Below are positions 35,617 through 44,523 of a DNA stretch of 64,000 bases, in pieces. The notes below the pieces were generated by a model. It was given only the letters and a program-made list of their open reading frames with translations, was not told the DNA's origin and made no database searches. The stretch lies in contig NZ_OBDY01000028.1 in assembly GCF_900215205.1 (NCBI RefSeq), positions 82,542-146,541 of the forward strand. The letters are read 5' to 3'. The translations under genes were made by a program, and so were the position numbers. Within the stretch, counting starts at the first letter, position 1; every line of letters begins with the position of its first letter. This stretch comes from Paractinoplanes atraurantiacus. Its GTDB lineage: Bacteria > Actinomycetota > Actinomycetes > Mycobacteriales > Micromonosporaceae.

Positions 35617-36807
35617 ATGGCCAAGAGCCAATTCGTTCGTACGAAGCCGCACGTCAACATCGGCACGATGGGTCACGTCGACCACGGGAAGACGACCCTG
35701 ACCGCCGCCATCACGAAGGTCCTCGCCGACCGCGACCCGGCAACCAACCGGTACGTGGCGTTCGAGGGCATCGACAAGGCCCCGGAGGAGGCCGCCCGCG
35801 GCATCACCATCACCATCGCGCACGTCGAGTACGAGACGCCGAACCGGCACTACGCGCACGTCGACATGCCCGGCCACGCCGACTACGTGAAGAATATGAT
35901 CACGGGGGCGGCCCAGGTGGACGGGGCGATCCTCGTCGTCAGCGCGCAGGACGGCTCGATGCCGCAGACCCGCGAGCACGTGCTGCTGGCCCAGCGGGTC
36001 GGCGTGCCTTATCTCGTGGTGGCGCTCAACAAGAGCGACGCCGTCGACGACCCCGAGCTGCTCGACCTGGTCGAGCTCGAGGTGCGGGAGCTGCTGAGCG
36101 AGTACGGCTTCCCGGGCGACGAGGTGCCGGTGGTGCGCGTGAGCGCGCTGAAGGCGCTCGAGGGCGACCCGAAGTGGGTGGCCTCGATCGGCGAGCTGCT
36201 GGACGCGGTCGACGACTACGTGCCGGTGCCCGAGCGCGAGCTCGGTGAGCCGTTCCTGATGCCGATCGAGAACGTCCTGACGATCAGCGGTCGCGGCACG
36301 GTCGTGACCGGCAAGATCGAGCGCGGCACGCTGCGCGTCGGCGAGCCGGTCGAGGTCGTGGGTCTCGGCCCGACGATCGCGAGCGTGGCCACCGGGATGG
36401 AGACGTTCGGCAAGTCGCTGGCGTCGGCCGAGGCCGGCGACAACGCGGCCATCCTGCTGCGCGGCATCAAGCGTGAGCAGGTGCAGCGCGGCCAGGTGGT
36501 GGCGGCGCCCGGTTCGGTGACCCCGCACCAGAAGTTCGAGGCCCGCATGTACGCGCTGACGAAGGAGGAGGGTGGCCGGCACACGCCGTTCGAGACGAAC
36601 TACCGGCCGCAGTTCTACTTCCACACCACCGACGTCTCCGGCGGCCTCGACCTGGGCGACCGCGACCTGGTCATGCCCGGCGACACGCTGGACAAGGTCA
36701 CGGTGACCCTGGGCAAGCCGGTCGCCCTCGAGGTGGGCCTCGGCTTCGCGGTCCGCGAGGGCAACCGCACGGTCGCCGCCGGCACGGTGACGGCCCTGCT
36801 CGACTGA
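35617..36807 (+). CDS. tuf3: Divergent second elongation factor Tu (tuf3-like)
   Basis: 396 residues, full length. G1 GHVDHGKTT, G3 DMPGH, G4 NKSD and the domain II/III motifs (RGTVVTGKIERG, EGGRHTPF) are intact. The text differs from actinobacterial housekeeping EF-Tu in ways recalled for Streptomyces Tuf3: IGTMGHVDHGK, VDMPGHADYVKNM, METFGK, AAPGSV, GLGFAVREG. It has no rpsL-rpsG-fusA neighbours, unlike tuf1. Residues 126-127 read QR where the usual order is RQ, placing Arg127 at E. coli Gln124, a known kirromycin-resistance site. A long structured leader precedes it; GAGGA lies about 15 nt before the ATG. The symbol rests on resemblance only. Confidence 0.88.
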   Translation: MAKSQFVRTKPHVNIGTMGHVDHGKTTLTAAITKVLADRDPATNRYVAFEGIDKAPEEAARGITITIAHVEYETPNRHYAHVDMPGHADYVKNMITGAAQVDGAILVVSAQDGSMPQTREHVLLAQRVGVPYLVVALNKSDAVDDPELLDLVELEVRELLSEYGFPGDEVPVVRVSALKALEGDPKWVASIGELLDAVDDYVPVPERELGEPFLMPIENVLTISGRGTVVTGKIERGTLRVGEPVEVVGLGPTIASVATGMETFGKSLASAEAGDNAAILLRGIKREQVQRGQVVAAPGSVTPHQKFEARMYALTKEEGGRHTPFETNYRPQFYFHTTDVSGGLDLGDRDLVMPGDTLDKVTVTLGKPVALEVGLGFAVREGNRTVAAGTVTALLD

Positions 36808-36819
36808 TTCAAGAGACGG

Positions 36820-36849
36820 CGGCCCCGGCCTTTTCACAGGCCGGGGCCG
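36820..36849. terminator. Bidirectional terminator hairpin
   Basis: An 11-bp stem CGGCCCCGGCC / GGCCGGGGCCG with an 8-nt loop lies between the converging ends of tuf3-like and the collagen-like membrane protein gene. No long T-tract on the plus side. Confidence 0.75.
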
Positions 36850-36854
36850 TTCCG

Positions 36855-39470
36855 TCATTCCGGCCTGAAGGGACGCGGGTTCGCTCGCGCTCGCCGCATG
36901 GTCACCCGCATTCGGCCGTACGCCTGACGTGCCCCCGCTTCGAGCGCGGCGCCCGCTCGGAAGGCGGATGTCCACACCGCACGGCCGGCCCTCGGCCCGG
37001 CCATGTGAAGCGCCTGCCGGGCCAGGGCGGCCTCCTTCCGGTAGCGGCGGACGGCGTCGGCCGGGCGGGGCAGGCGCGCGGGCGGCTCCGGAGCACCGCC
37101 GAACTCGCGGGCGGTGGGCCGGTTCGGCCACCGGAAGTAGCCCCAGAACAGGAACGAGGCGACCCCGAAGGCGAGGAACAGGCAGAGCGCCTTGAGGATC
37201 TGGTGATCGTCGACGCCCGGCGGGTTGGCCGCGGCGCGCCCCTTGACCACCATCCAGAAGAACCAGGCCGCGAGGAACTGAAGCCCGGTCCAGAGCGACA
37301 GGCACCAGCCGGCCACAGTGCGCCCGTCGAGGAACTTGACCGGCATGAGCGCGAAAACCAGCGTCTCCGCCCCGAGCACCACGACCCAGAACGCGATAGC
37401 GTTCCCCAGCACGGGCAGCCACCCCGCCCCGGCGGTGTGCGCCGGCGCCCAACTGCCCTGATATCCGAGGTAGGCGGCACCGACGAGCGCCGCCAGCCCA
37501 CCGGCGCTCCACAACACGGCTCGGGCGCTCTGCCCCACGGTCGGCTGCCGCTTGAAGCGGACCACGACGAACATGGCGAAGAGCCCATACGTGTACGACG
37601 GCTTCAGGTCGAGCACATGCGACGCCAGCGCACAGGTGAGCGCCACCCCGAGCGCGATCATCGGCACCCGCAGAACCGCCTTACCCCGCCGCACCCTCCG
37701 CAGATAGAGCTCCCCCGGCGCAGCGTAGGCCGTCATCACCAACGGAATGGCTACGAGCAGCGCGACCGCGTGAGCCAGCATGTTGCCGCTCTGCTCGGCC
37801 AGACTCTGCCCTTGGGCAACCAGTCCACCATCCGGAATCTTCACGGTCGCGGGCCCTTCGTCCCCACTGAACGCGAGCGCCAGCAGTGCCGCCGTCACCA
37901 CGAGAAGCCCACCTTGCAGCCAGGCCGGCACGCTCCCCGGCCCGCGCACACCAAGCGCCCGGATCACGCCGTGAATCTCGTTCTTGTTCCGCTCAAAGGT
38001 CTTGTTGAAGACTTCAGCCGGAAACGCGATCAGAATGACGAGAAGAGCCGCCAGCCCCGCGGTGAGCACAAGAACCGGCCAGCTGAACGACAGCTGATCC
38101 ACAGTAGGCATGCTCCAGCTACCGGAGATCGGCGGAACGCCATCACGGTCGCCCTGCTGCGCGCCACCCGGCGCCGACCCACCTGGCCCTGAGCGGGGCT
38201 CAGCCGCCGGCGCACTCGGCACCCCGGCCGCGCCGGACGGACTCACCGACGGCGCCACCGACGGCGAGGCCGCCAACGCGGTGACAACGCCCAGTGACGT
38301 ACCGTTCCCGCCCTCGACCAACGGCCCGACCGGATTCCGCGGCCCACCCAGACTTCCCGGCCCGCCCCGGCTTCCAAGGCCGCCCGGACTTTCCGGCCCA
38401 CCCCGACTTCCAGGCCCGCCCGGACTTCCCGGCCCACCCCGACTTCTAGGCCCGCCCGGAGTTTCCGGCCCGCCCGGACTTCCCGGCCCGGACGGATCTC
38501 GCGGATCGGTGGGGTTCTCCGGACCCCTCGGATCGTCCGGATTCGGCGGGGTGACCGGTTCGACCCGGAAGGACTCGGTCAGCGGGTCCGATCGCGGGCA
38601 GCGCGCTTCCACGACGAGGGTTCCGGCCGGTGTCGCTTCCGGCACGGTGAGCCTCAGTCCGCTGAAGCGGCCTTCCTCCTCGTCGGGATAGGCGATCTCG
38701 GTGCCGCCGTCGCCCTGCGCCCAGCCGACTCGCAGCGGCCGCCGCTTGTTCTCGGAGTCGGTATCCCAGTCGTTCCCACAGTCGAAGCCGACACCCGAGA
38801 CCGCGACCACCGTCCCCGGCGGTCCAGCGCCGGGCGTCAGCTCGAGGTCCGGCTCGGGAAAACTCGAGTCGCGCGGCCCCTCAGGCTGATCGGGCCCATC
38901 GGGTTGGGAGGGCCCATCCGGTTGAGAAGGCCCATCGGGTTGGGAGGGGCCGTCCGGTTGGGAGGGCTCGGAGGGGCCGTCAGGGGCGGACACGCCGGAG
39001 GAAGGCGCGGTGGCCGGCTCGGAAGGCGGCGGCTCCGGAAGTGATGCGGCACGACGTGGGTCGGCGCGACGTGGTTCGGCGCGAAGCGGCTGAGCGGAAA
39101 CCGGTTCGGCTGGACGCGGCACGGCGTGAAGCGGCACGGCGTGAAGCGGCGGGGCGTGAAGCGGCGCGGCGGGAACCGGTTCGGCTGGACGCGGCACGGC
39201 GTGAAGCGGCGCGGCGGGAACCGGTTCGGCTGGACGCGGCGGGGCGTGAAGCGGTGCGGCGCGGGGCCAGGGCTCGGAGTTGGCCGACGTCGAAGTGTGG
39301 GATGACTCGTGCGGCTGGGCGGGCGCGGCCGCCGGAGCCAATGTTGAGGGCTCACGGCCTTCTGCGGCGGCTGGGTGGGAAAGAGTGAGCGTGGCCGACA
39401 GCCCGAATCCGAAGGTCAGGGCCAGGGCGGCGGCCGGGACTCTGCGGGCGGCCGGCGAGGATGCGGTCAC
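36855..39470 (-). CDS. Large membrane protein with collagen-like and Pro-rich repeats
   Basis: 871 residues from the GTG at 39470 (AAGGA upstream). A signal peptide is followed by HAVPRPAEPVPAAPL-type repeats (DNA about 39090-39270) and four SQPDGP repeats. An IPT/TIG-like beta domain (LTPGAGPPGTVVAVSGVGFD) and a collagen-like Gly-Pro-rich tract (GGPGSPGG, DNA about 38330-38500) follow. The C-terminal half has about eight to nine transmembrane helices, with FALMPVKFL near the end. This resembles the actinobacterial FGLLP-motif membrane proteins, with the motif changed to FALMP. The function is unknown in that family. A surface role is inference. Confidence 0.8.
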   Translation of the reverse strand: MTASSPAARRVPAAALALTFGFGLSATLTLSHPAAAEGREPSTLAPAAAPAQPHESSHTSTSANSEPWPRAAPLHAPPRPAEPVPAAPLHAVPRPAEPVPAAPLHAPPLHAVPLHAVPRPAEPVSAQPLRAEPRRADPRRAASLPEPPPSEPATAPSSGVSAPDGPSEPSQPDGPSQPDGPSQPDGPSQPDGPDQPEGPRDSSFPEPDLELTPGAGPPGTVVAVSGVGFDCGNDWDTDSENKRRPLRVGWAQGDGGTEIAYPDEEEGRFSGLRLTVPEATPAGTLVVEARCPRSDPLTESFRVEPVTPPNPDDPRGPENPTDPRDPSGPGSPGGPETPGGPRSRGGPGSPGGPGSRGGPESPGGLGSRGGPGSLGGPRNPVGPLVEGGNGTSLGVVTALAASPSVAPSVSPSGAAGVPSAPAAEPRSGPGGSAPGGAQQGDRDGVPPISGSWSMPTVDQLSFSWPVLVLTAGLAALLVILIAFPAEVFNKTFERNKNEIHGVIRALGVRGPGSVPAWLQGGLLVVTAALLALAFSGDEGPATVKIPDGGLVAQGQSLAEQSGNMLAHAVALLVAIPLVMTAYAAPGELYLRRVRRGKAVLRVPMIALGVALTCALASHVLDLKPSYTYGLFAMFVVVRFKRQPTVGQSARAVLWSAGGLAALVGAAYLGYQGSWAPAHTAGAGWLPVLGNAIAFWVVVLGAETLVFALMPVKFLDGRTVAGWCLSLWTGLQFLAAWFFWMVVKGRAAANPPGVDDHQILKALCLFLAFGVASFLFWGYFRWPNRPTAREFGGAPEPPARLPRPADAVRRYRKEAALARQALHMAGPRAGRAVWTSAFRAGAALEAGARQAYGRMRVTMRRARANPRPFRPE

Positions 39471-39583
39471 TAGGGATCCTTCCGTCCGTGTGGGGCGTCG
39501 AGCACTTCTCGGCGAATAATCCCCGCATAACGGACAAATCACAGGATAAAGGGAATGCGCAAGCGGCCTACTAAAGTGGCTGG

Positions 39584-40195
39584 GTGATGTTGCCGCTGCC
39601 CGAGGGCGAGTTCGACGCGTACCTGTTCGACTGCGACGGCACCATCGCCGACTCGATGCCGCTGCACTACGTGGCGTGGCAGCGGGCGCTCGCCGAGTGG
39701 GGTGCGGAGTTCCCCGAGGAGCTGTTCTATGCCTGGGGCGGGCGTACGCCGGTGGCGGTGATCCAGGAGCTCAACGCTCAGCAAGGTCTGGCGATGCCGG
39801 TCGAGCTGGTGAACAAGCGCCGCGAGCAGATCTTCGAGGAGCTGCTGCCCGGGGTCACGGCGGTGCCCGAGGTGCTGGAGCACATCGAGGCGGCGTACGG
39901 GAAAGTGCCCTTCGCCGTCGTCTCCGGCAGCAGCCGCGAGTCGGTGACCGCCTCGCTCACGGCGCTGGGCCTGCTCGACCGCTTCGAGGTGATGGTCTGC
40001 GCCGGCGAATACCTGAACGGCAAACCCGACCCCGAGTGCTTCCTGATCGCCGCCGAGGCGCTGGGCGCCGCCCCGTCCCGCTGCGTGGTCTTCGAGGACG
40101 CCGAGCTAGGCTTGCAGGCCGCCGCAGCGGCGGGCATGGCCGCCGTCCGGGTGCCACCGCCGTGGCAGCGCCGCGCAGGCACGGCCGCCGACTGA
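39584..40195 (+). CDS. HAD-superfamily phosphatase (beta-phosphoglucomutase-like)
   Basis: 203 residues. Motif I is FDCDGTIADS with both Asp, motif II VVSGSSRES, and motifs III/IV KPDPECFLIAAEALG and VFEDAELG. The helical cap after motif I is of the beta-phosphoglucomutase/sugar-phosphatase type. TAAAGT ends exactly 6 nt before the GTG at 39584, which supports a leaderless start there, with the ATG three bases later as an alternative. Substrate unknown, probably a small phosphosugar. Confidence 0.9.
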   Translation: MMLPLPEGEFDAYLFDCDGTIADSMPLHYVAWQRALAEWGAEFPEELFYAWGGRTPVAVIQELNAQQGLAMPVELVNKRREQIFEELLPGVTAVPEVLEHIEAAYGKVPFAVVSGSSRESVTASLTALGLLDRFEVMVCAGEYLNGKPDPECFLIAAEALGAAPSRCVVFEDAELGLQAAAAAGMAAVRVPPPWQRRAGTAAD

Positions 40196-40285
40196 CGCGT
40201 GGCCCCGGCCGCTGGGCACGGCCATCCAGCGCTGCTACGCGCAGCTCGCGTAGCCCGCGCCGCTTCGCGCAGCCGGCTCGCACCG

Positions 40286-40361
40286 CTTCGCGCAGCCCGC
40301 GCCGCTTCGCGCAGCCCGCGCCGCTTCGCGCAGCCCGCGCCGCTTCGCGCAGCCCGCGCCG
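40286..40361. repeat. 19-bp tandem repeat between convergent genes
   Basis: Four exact units of CTTCGCGCAGCCCGCGCCG, with degenerate copies on both sides (about 40235-40380). A final partial copy overlaps the stop of the NmrA-type gene (40372-40374). There are no unique spacers, so it is not CRISPR. Confidence 0.95.
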
Positions 40362-40371
40362 CTTCGCGTCG

Positions 40372-41229
40372 CTACGCGCGGCCGGCGGCCCCGCCGAAAC
40401 GGTCTATGTGGTCGGCTGCGAACTGGGCGAATGTGGTGGCCGGCCGGCCGGTGAGGCGCTCGACGTCGGTGCTGGTCCAATCCGCGTCGCCCTCCGCGAC
40501 CAGCGCCAGCGCCTGGGCGTTGGCGTGGGCGACGGGCCGGGGGAGTCCCATCCGGATCATCGCCTCTTCCTGCTCCTGGGCCGTGATGTGCCGGTGTGTG
40601 ATGGTGCGGCCCGCCAGCTCCGACAGCTGGGCCGCTACGTCGTTGTAGGACAACGACTCCGGGCCGGTGAGGCGGTAGGTTGCTCCGGCGTGCTCGGCCG
40701 GCGCCGCGGCGATCGTGGCGGCCACCTCGGCGACGTCCCGCGCGTCGACCATCCCGGCACGCCCGTCGCCGGTGGGTGAGGGGAACGCCGACGTGGCGGC
40801 GATCAGCGGCGCCAGCATGAGGAAGTTCTGCATGTAGACGTTGGCCCGCAGCAGCGTGTGCGGAAGCCCGGAGGCCGTCAGCGCCTGCTCGATGCGGTAG
40901 TGATCACGGCGGCGGGCGATCGGGGAATCGGCCGACGCGTCCACCGTGACCTTCGTGATGTGGGCCGTGCTTCCGCCGAGGGCGCCGATGACGGCGATCT
41001 CCTGCGCCGGGTTGGCCGGGGTGACCAGCACGACCGATCTCACCCCGGCGACCGCGGCGGCGATCGACGCCGGGTCGTCGAGGTCGCCGTGGAACACCTC
41101 GGCCCCGGCATCGGCCAAGCTCTTGTGCTCGTCGGGCCGGCGGGTGAGGACACGGACCTGACGATCTGAATCGGCCAGCAGTCGTGCCGTCCGGGCGCCG
41201 ACCTTGCCGGCGGTGGTCACGAGAATCAT
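40372..41229 (-). CDS. NmrA/SDR-type NAD(P)-binding reductase
   Basis: 285 residues from ATG 41229; in-frame GTGs just upstream are possible. The N-terminal MILVTTAGKVGARTARLL is an atypical Rossmann glycine loop of the atypical SDR (NmrA/TMR-like) group. VLTRRPDE after strand 2 suggests NADP preference. LRANVYMQNFL and TYRLTGPESLSYNDVAAQL are typical of the family. Such proteins are quinone/azo reductases or redox sensors. Substrate not evident. The C-terminus runs into the 19-bp repeat array. Confidence 0.88.
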   Translation of the reverse strand: MILVTTAGKVGARTARLLADSDRQVRVLTRRPDEHKSLADAGAEVFHGDLDDPASIAAAVAGVRSVVLVTPANPAQEIAVIGALGGSTAHITKVTVDASADSPIARRRDHYRIEQALTASGLPHTLLRANVYMQNFLMLAPLIAATSAFPSPTGDGRAGMVDARDVAEVAATIAAAPAEHAGATYRLTGPESLSYNDVAAQLSELAGRTITHRHITAQEQEEAMIRMGLPRPVAHANAQALALVAEGDADWTSTDVERLTGRPATTFAQFAADHIDRFGGAAGRA

Positions 41230-41256
41230 GACCACCACCGTGTCCTATCGGCGTGG

Positions 41257-43449
41257 TCAGCTCAAGTGCAGATAGTCCAGGTTGAAGCCGCCGGTCTCGC
41301 AGTAAAGCGTGACCAACTGGTCGCCGGCGGCCAGGGTCACCGGGACGTGGACGGACTGATAGGTGGCCCAGCCGCCGGTGTTCGGCACCGAGGCCGTGGC
41401 CAGGATCGTGCCGGCGGCGTCGCGGAACGAGATCGCGCCGGTAGCCTCGGCGCCGGTGCCGTTGGCCACCCGGAGCTCCAGGTCGTACGTGCCGGCCTGG
41501 GCCACGTCGACGCGGTAGCCGAGCCAGTTGCCGGGGGCGGTCCAGCCGATGTTCTTGCCACCGCTGGCGGCGGCGTTGCTCTCGACGAAGTTGACGCCCT
41601 CGGTCCAGCCGTGCTGGGTGGCGTACGACTCGGCCTCGACCCGGGTGCCGATCGGGGCGCCGCGCGGGGCCACGGTCACCGCGACCGTCACGGTGTCGCG
41701 GGCGGCGCCGTCGGTCACGTGGAAGGTGAGTCGCTGGGTGCCCGCGACGGTCGGCTTCAGGGTCACGACGCCGGTGGTCGCGTCCAGGGAGACGCCGGCC
41801 GGCAGATCGGTGGCGTAGTAGGCGAGACGGTCACGATCGCGGTCGGTGGCCGACAGGCGGAACGTGGTCGTCGCGTACTGGTCGGCCGTCAGCGCGGGCA
41901 CGTTCTTCAGGACCGGCGCGTGGTTGCGGTGGGTGCGAGGGGTCTCGGCTTTCCAGCGGTACGTGGCGTACGCGCCCCCGGGCACCGTGACGACGAAATC
42001 TTGGCCGGCGAGCACGACGCGTACATCGGAAGCCTCGGTGTTGCCGTTGGCCAGAATGGCGGTGAAGCGGTCGCCGTCGCGGTAGACGACGTTGCTGACG
42101 CCGGCCGACGGGGCGCTCGACTCGACGCGGACGTCCTCGGGGGACAGGTAGCGGGCGAATTGGCCCAGCGGGTAGAGCTCATCGCGTACGGACGCGGTCC
42201 GGGTCTCGGTGTTGACCTTGACCAGGCGATCGGGCCATTTCGTGGTGCGGCCGATCTCCTCCCAGTCGACGTTGTTGTCGCGCTTGTCGGTCCAGTGCAG
42301 GGTGCCGCCGGTCTGGTCGGTGGCCTGCGCCCAGAGGGTGTAGCTGCTGGCGTCGAGCCGGAAGTAGCTGAGGACGGTCGCGGGGTTGAGGTCGCTGGTC
42401 TCGGTCATGTGGACCGGCTTGCGGAACTGCTCGTAGGCGTCACGCATGACCGCGGGGTCGCCCCAGTACGGGTGGAAGGCGATGGCGTCGGCCGCCTGCC
42501 GCGCCGCCGGGTCGTTGAAGATCCGGTAGTAGTTCTTGGTGGCGGTGCTGTTCGGGTCGCGCCAGTCCCAGAAGTTGAAGTCGTGCACGTAGAGGTCCGT
42601 CTTCAGCTTGGCCTGACGAAGCTCGCGCTTGATGGCGACGGAGAGCTTCTGCTGCTGCTCGACGCTGATGTCCATCGCGGGGTAGACGACGTCCATGCCG
42701 GGCTCGTTGAGCAGGGTCAGAGCGTCGACCTTGATGCCGTGGCGGGCGTACGCCTGCACGTACTTGACGTAGTAGCGGGCGAACACGTCGATGCAGTCGT
42801 CGCGCAGCTTGCCGACCTGGTAGTGCTCGGTCGCGCTGCCCGGCTTGAGGGCGACCTCGCCGGTGAAGCGGTTGTTGGTCTTCATCCAGGCCGGGGCGCT
42901 CCACGCGGAGGCGAAGAAGGTGGCCCGCGGGTTGTACTTCTGGATCAGCTTGATGGTGTCGACCATGTGCAGGTCGATGTCGCGCTGGATCGAGAAGTGC
43001 TCGAGGCCGAAGTCGTCGGTCACACCGGCCGGCAGTTCGTCGTACGACCAGAACGGCAGGTGCTCGATCAGGTCGGGGCTGCCGATGGTGAGCCGGAACC
43101 GGTCGAAGCCGGCGCCGCTGCGCGGGTCGGCGAGCAGACGGATGGTGCGCTCACGCTCGGCCGGGGTCAGCTTCCACAGGTTGGAGACGCTGGTCTCGTC
43201 GATGGAGAAGCCGATGCCGGCATAGCGCTGCCGCTCCTGCGACGGGTCGATCACGACGGTGGCGTCGGCGGTCCCGCTCGGCCGGGCGCCCGGCAGGGGC
43301 TCCCACCGGTGGGCCGCGCCGGTCGAATAGGTGCCGGTCACCTGCGGGACGCCGTGCCGGCCGCCCGCCATCGCCGGCGGCGCCACCGCCAGCGTCATCG
43401 TGACGGCCAGCGCCAACGCCCCGCCTCTACGTGCTGTGTCGCCTCGCAC
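41257..43449 (-). CDS. Secreted GH30 glycosidase with Ig-like domain and CBM6
   Basis: 730 residues from the GTG at 43449, which has AAGGAGG 4 nt upstream; that SD lies inside the longer frame from ATG 43464. A signal peptide is followed by the GH30 (beta/alpha)8 domain with acid/base Glu in TLLNEPG (about residue 248) and nucleophile Glu in HMTETSD (about 349). A side beta domain, a cadherin/Ig-like domain (about 515-610) and a C-terminal CBM6 (VEAESYATQHG, DLELRVANG) complete it. GH30 covers glucosylceramidases, beta-1,6-glucanases and xylanases; the exact substrate cannot be told from the text. A perfect palindrome lies just upstream. Confidence 0.92.
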   Translation of the reverse strand: MRGDTARRGGALALAVTMTLAVAPPAMAGGRHGVPQVTGTYSTGAAHRWEPLPGARPSGTADATVVIDPSQERQRYAGIGFSIDETSVSNLWKLTPAERERTIRLLADPRSGAGFDRFRLTIGSPDLIEHLPFWSYDELPAGVTDDFGLEHFSIQRDIDLHMVDTIKLIQKYNPRATFFASAWSAPAWMKTNNRFTGEVALKPGSATEHYQVGKLRDDCIDVFARYYVKYVQAYARHGIKVDALTLLNEPGMDVVYPAMDISVEQQQKLSVAIKRELRQAKLKTDLYVHDFNFWDWRDPNSTATKNYYRIFNDPAARQAADAIAFHPYWGDPAVMRDAYEQFRKPVHMTETSDLNPATVLSYFRLDASSYTLWAQATDQTGGTLHWTDKRDNNVDWEEIGRTTKWPDRLVKVNTETRTASVRDELYPLGQFARYLSPEDVRVESSAPSAGVSNVVYRDGDRFTAILANGNTEASDVRVVLAGQDFVVTVPGGAYATYRWKAETPRTHRNHAPVLKNVPALTADQYATTTFRLSATDRDRDRLAYYATDLPAGVSLDATTGVVTLKPTVAGTQRLTFHVTDGAARDTVTVAVTVAPRGAPIGTRVEAESYATQHGWTEGVNFVESNAAASGGKNIGWTAPGNWLGYRVDVAQAGTYDLELRVANGTGAEATGAISFRDAAGTILATASVPNTGGWATYQSVHVPVTLAAGDQLVTLYCETGGFNLDYLHLS

Positions 43450-43465
43450 CCTGCCTCCTTGCATT

Positions 43466-43483
43466 GACGGATGGCCATCCGTC
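43466..43483. promoter_or_regulatory. 18-bp perfect palindrome upstream of GH30
   Basis: GACGGATGGCCATCCGTC is an 18-bp perfect palindrome, 17 bp upstream of the GH30 GTG, in the position of an operator that blocks transcription or initiation. The cognate regulator is not identified. Confidence 0.55.
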
Positions 43484-43560
43484 TATCGCGCGGAGTTTAT
43501 TAAGGTCTTTAACTAACGCGCAACACTTCGGAAATCCGGAACTTCACGCATGCTTGCCGG

Positions 43561-44523
43561 GTGCAGCCGTTCGTTCTCTTCCCCTCGATGGGGGAGTACC
43601 CGCTCTACGACGACGCGGTCTACGACGGGCTGAGCGCCGAGGATTCCCGCTGGCGGGCGTATGCCGAGGCGCTGCGGGTCGCGGCGCCCGGCCGGGTCGT
43701 GCTGGACGTGGGGACCGGGCGGGATGCGCTGTGGGCTCTGGTCGCGGCGCGGGCCGGCGCACGTCACGTCTACGCGATCGAGGCTTCGCCGGCGGCGGCC
43801 GCGGCCGCGCGGCGTGCCGTCGCTTCGTCGGGATTCGGCGGTCAGGTCACGGTGCTGGAGGGTCTGGCTTCAGACCAAGTTCTTCCCGTACGGGCTGACG
43901 TCTGCGTCTCCGAGATCCTCGGCACCATCGCGTCCTCCGAGGGTGCGATCCCGATCCTGAACGACTGCCGGGCGCGACTCTGCACCCCCGAATGCGTCTG
44001 GATTCCCTTTCGGGCACGCACGATGATCGCCTCCGTGGATGTCGGGACGCCCGCGCTCGACCCGTCGTGCGAGCCGCTGATGAATCGGGTTCTCGCGGCC
44101 GCGGGCGGGGCTTTCGGCCCGCGGCTCTGCCTCGGTGGGCCGGCGTGGTCGGCGCTCGTCTCGGCGCCGGCTGTCGTCGAGTCGGACGTCTTCGACAGTC
44201 GCCGTCCGCCGCCCTTGTCCGAAATGTCGGTCGAAGTCGAGCTTGTCAGTGGAAAGGCGACCGGGCTGCTGCTCTGGACGCGGGTCGCGGTCGCCTCGTC
44301 CGGCCGTGAAGTGGACACGCTGGACGGAGGCACGCGCGCGTGGGCGCCGGTCTATGTGCCGGTGCCGCTGGCCGGGCGGGTACGCGCCGGCTTCACCCGC
44401 CGGACCGGCGACGACGGGGTCCACCCGGACTACACGCTGGCCGTGGACGGCGTGCCCGTCTGGCGCAGCCCGCACCACGTCCTGTCTCAGGAGAAGGGGG
44501 TGACGGGCCGGTCCAGCAACTGA
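43561..44523 (+). CDS. PRMT-like SAM-dependent methyltransferase
   Basis: 320 residues, GTG start with CATGCT 6 nt upstream. The SAM motif I is VLDVGTGRDALWALVAARAG and the post-I Glu is in YAIEAS. SEILGTIASSEG resembles the double-Glu loop of protein arginine methyltransferases. The C-terminal beta-rich part (YVPVPLAGRVRAGF) matches the PRMT barrel in outline, while a THW motif is not obvious. It could methylate arginine, another protein residue or a peptide product. The 3' end overlaps the convergent DUF427 gene by 37 bp. Confidence 0.75.
   Translation: MQPFVLFPSMGEYPLYDDAVYDGLSAEDSRWRAYAEALRVAAPGRVVLDVGTGRDALWALVAARAGARHVYAIEASPAAAAAARRAVASSGFGGQVTVLEGLASDQVLPVRADVCVSEILGTIASSEGAIPILNDCRARLCTPECVWIPFRARTMIASVDVGTPALDPSCEPLMNRVLAAAGGAFGPRLCLGGPAWSALVSAPAVVESDVFDSRRPPPLSEMSVEVELVSGKATGLLLWTRVAVASSGREVDTLDGGTRAWAPVYVPVPLAGRVRAGFTRRTGDDGVHPDYTLAVDGVPVWRSPHHVLSQEKGVTGRSSN

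Noticed and set aside
40235..40380. Possible CRISPR array
   Set aside because: 19-bp units adjoin one another without spacers, and no cas gene is near.
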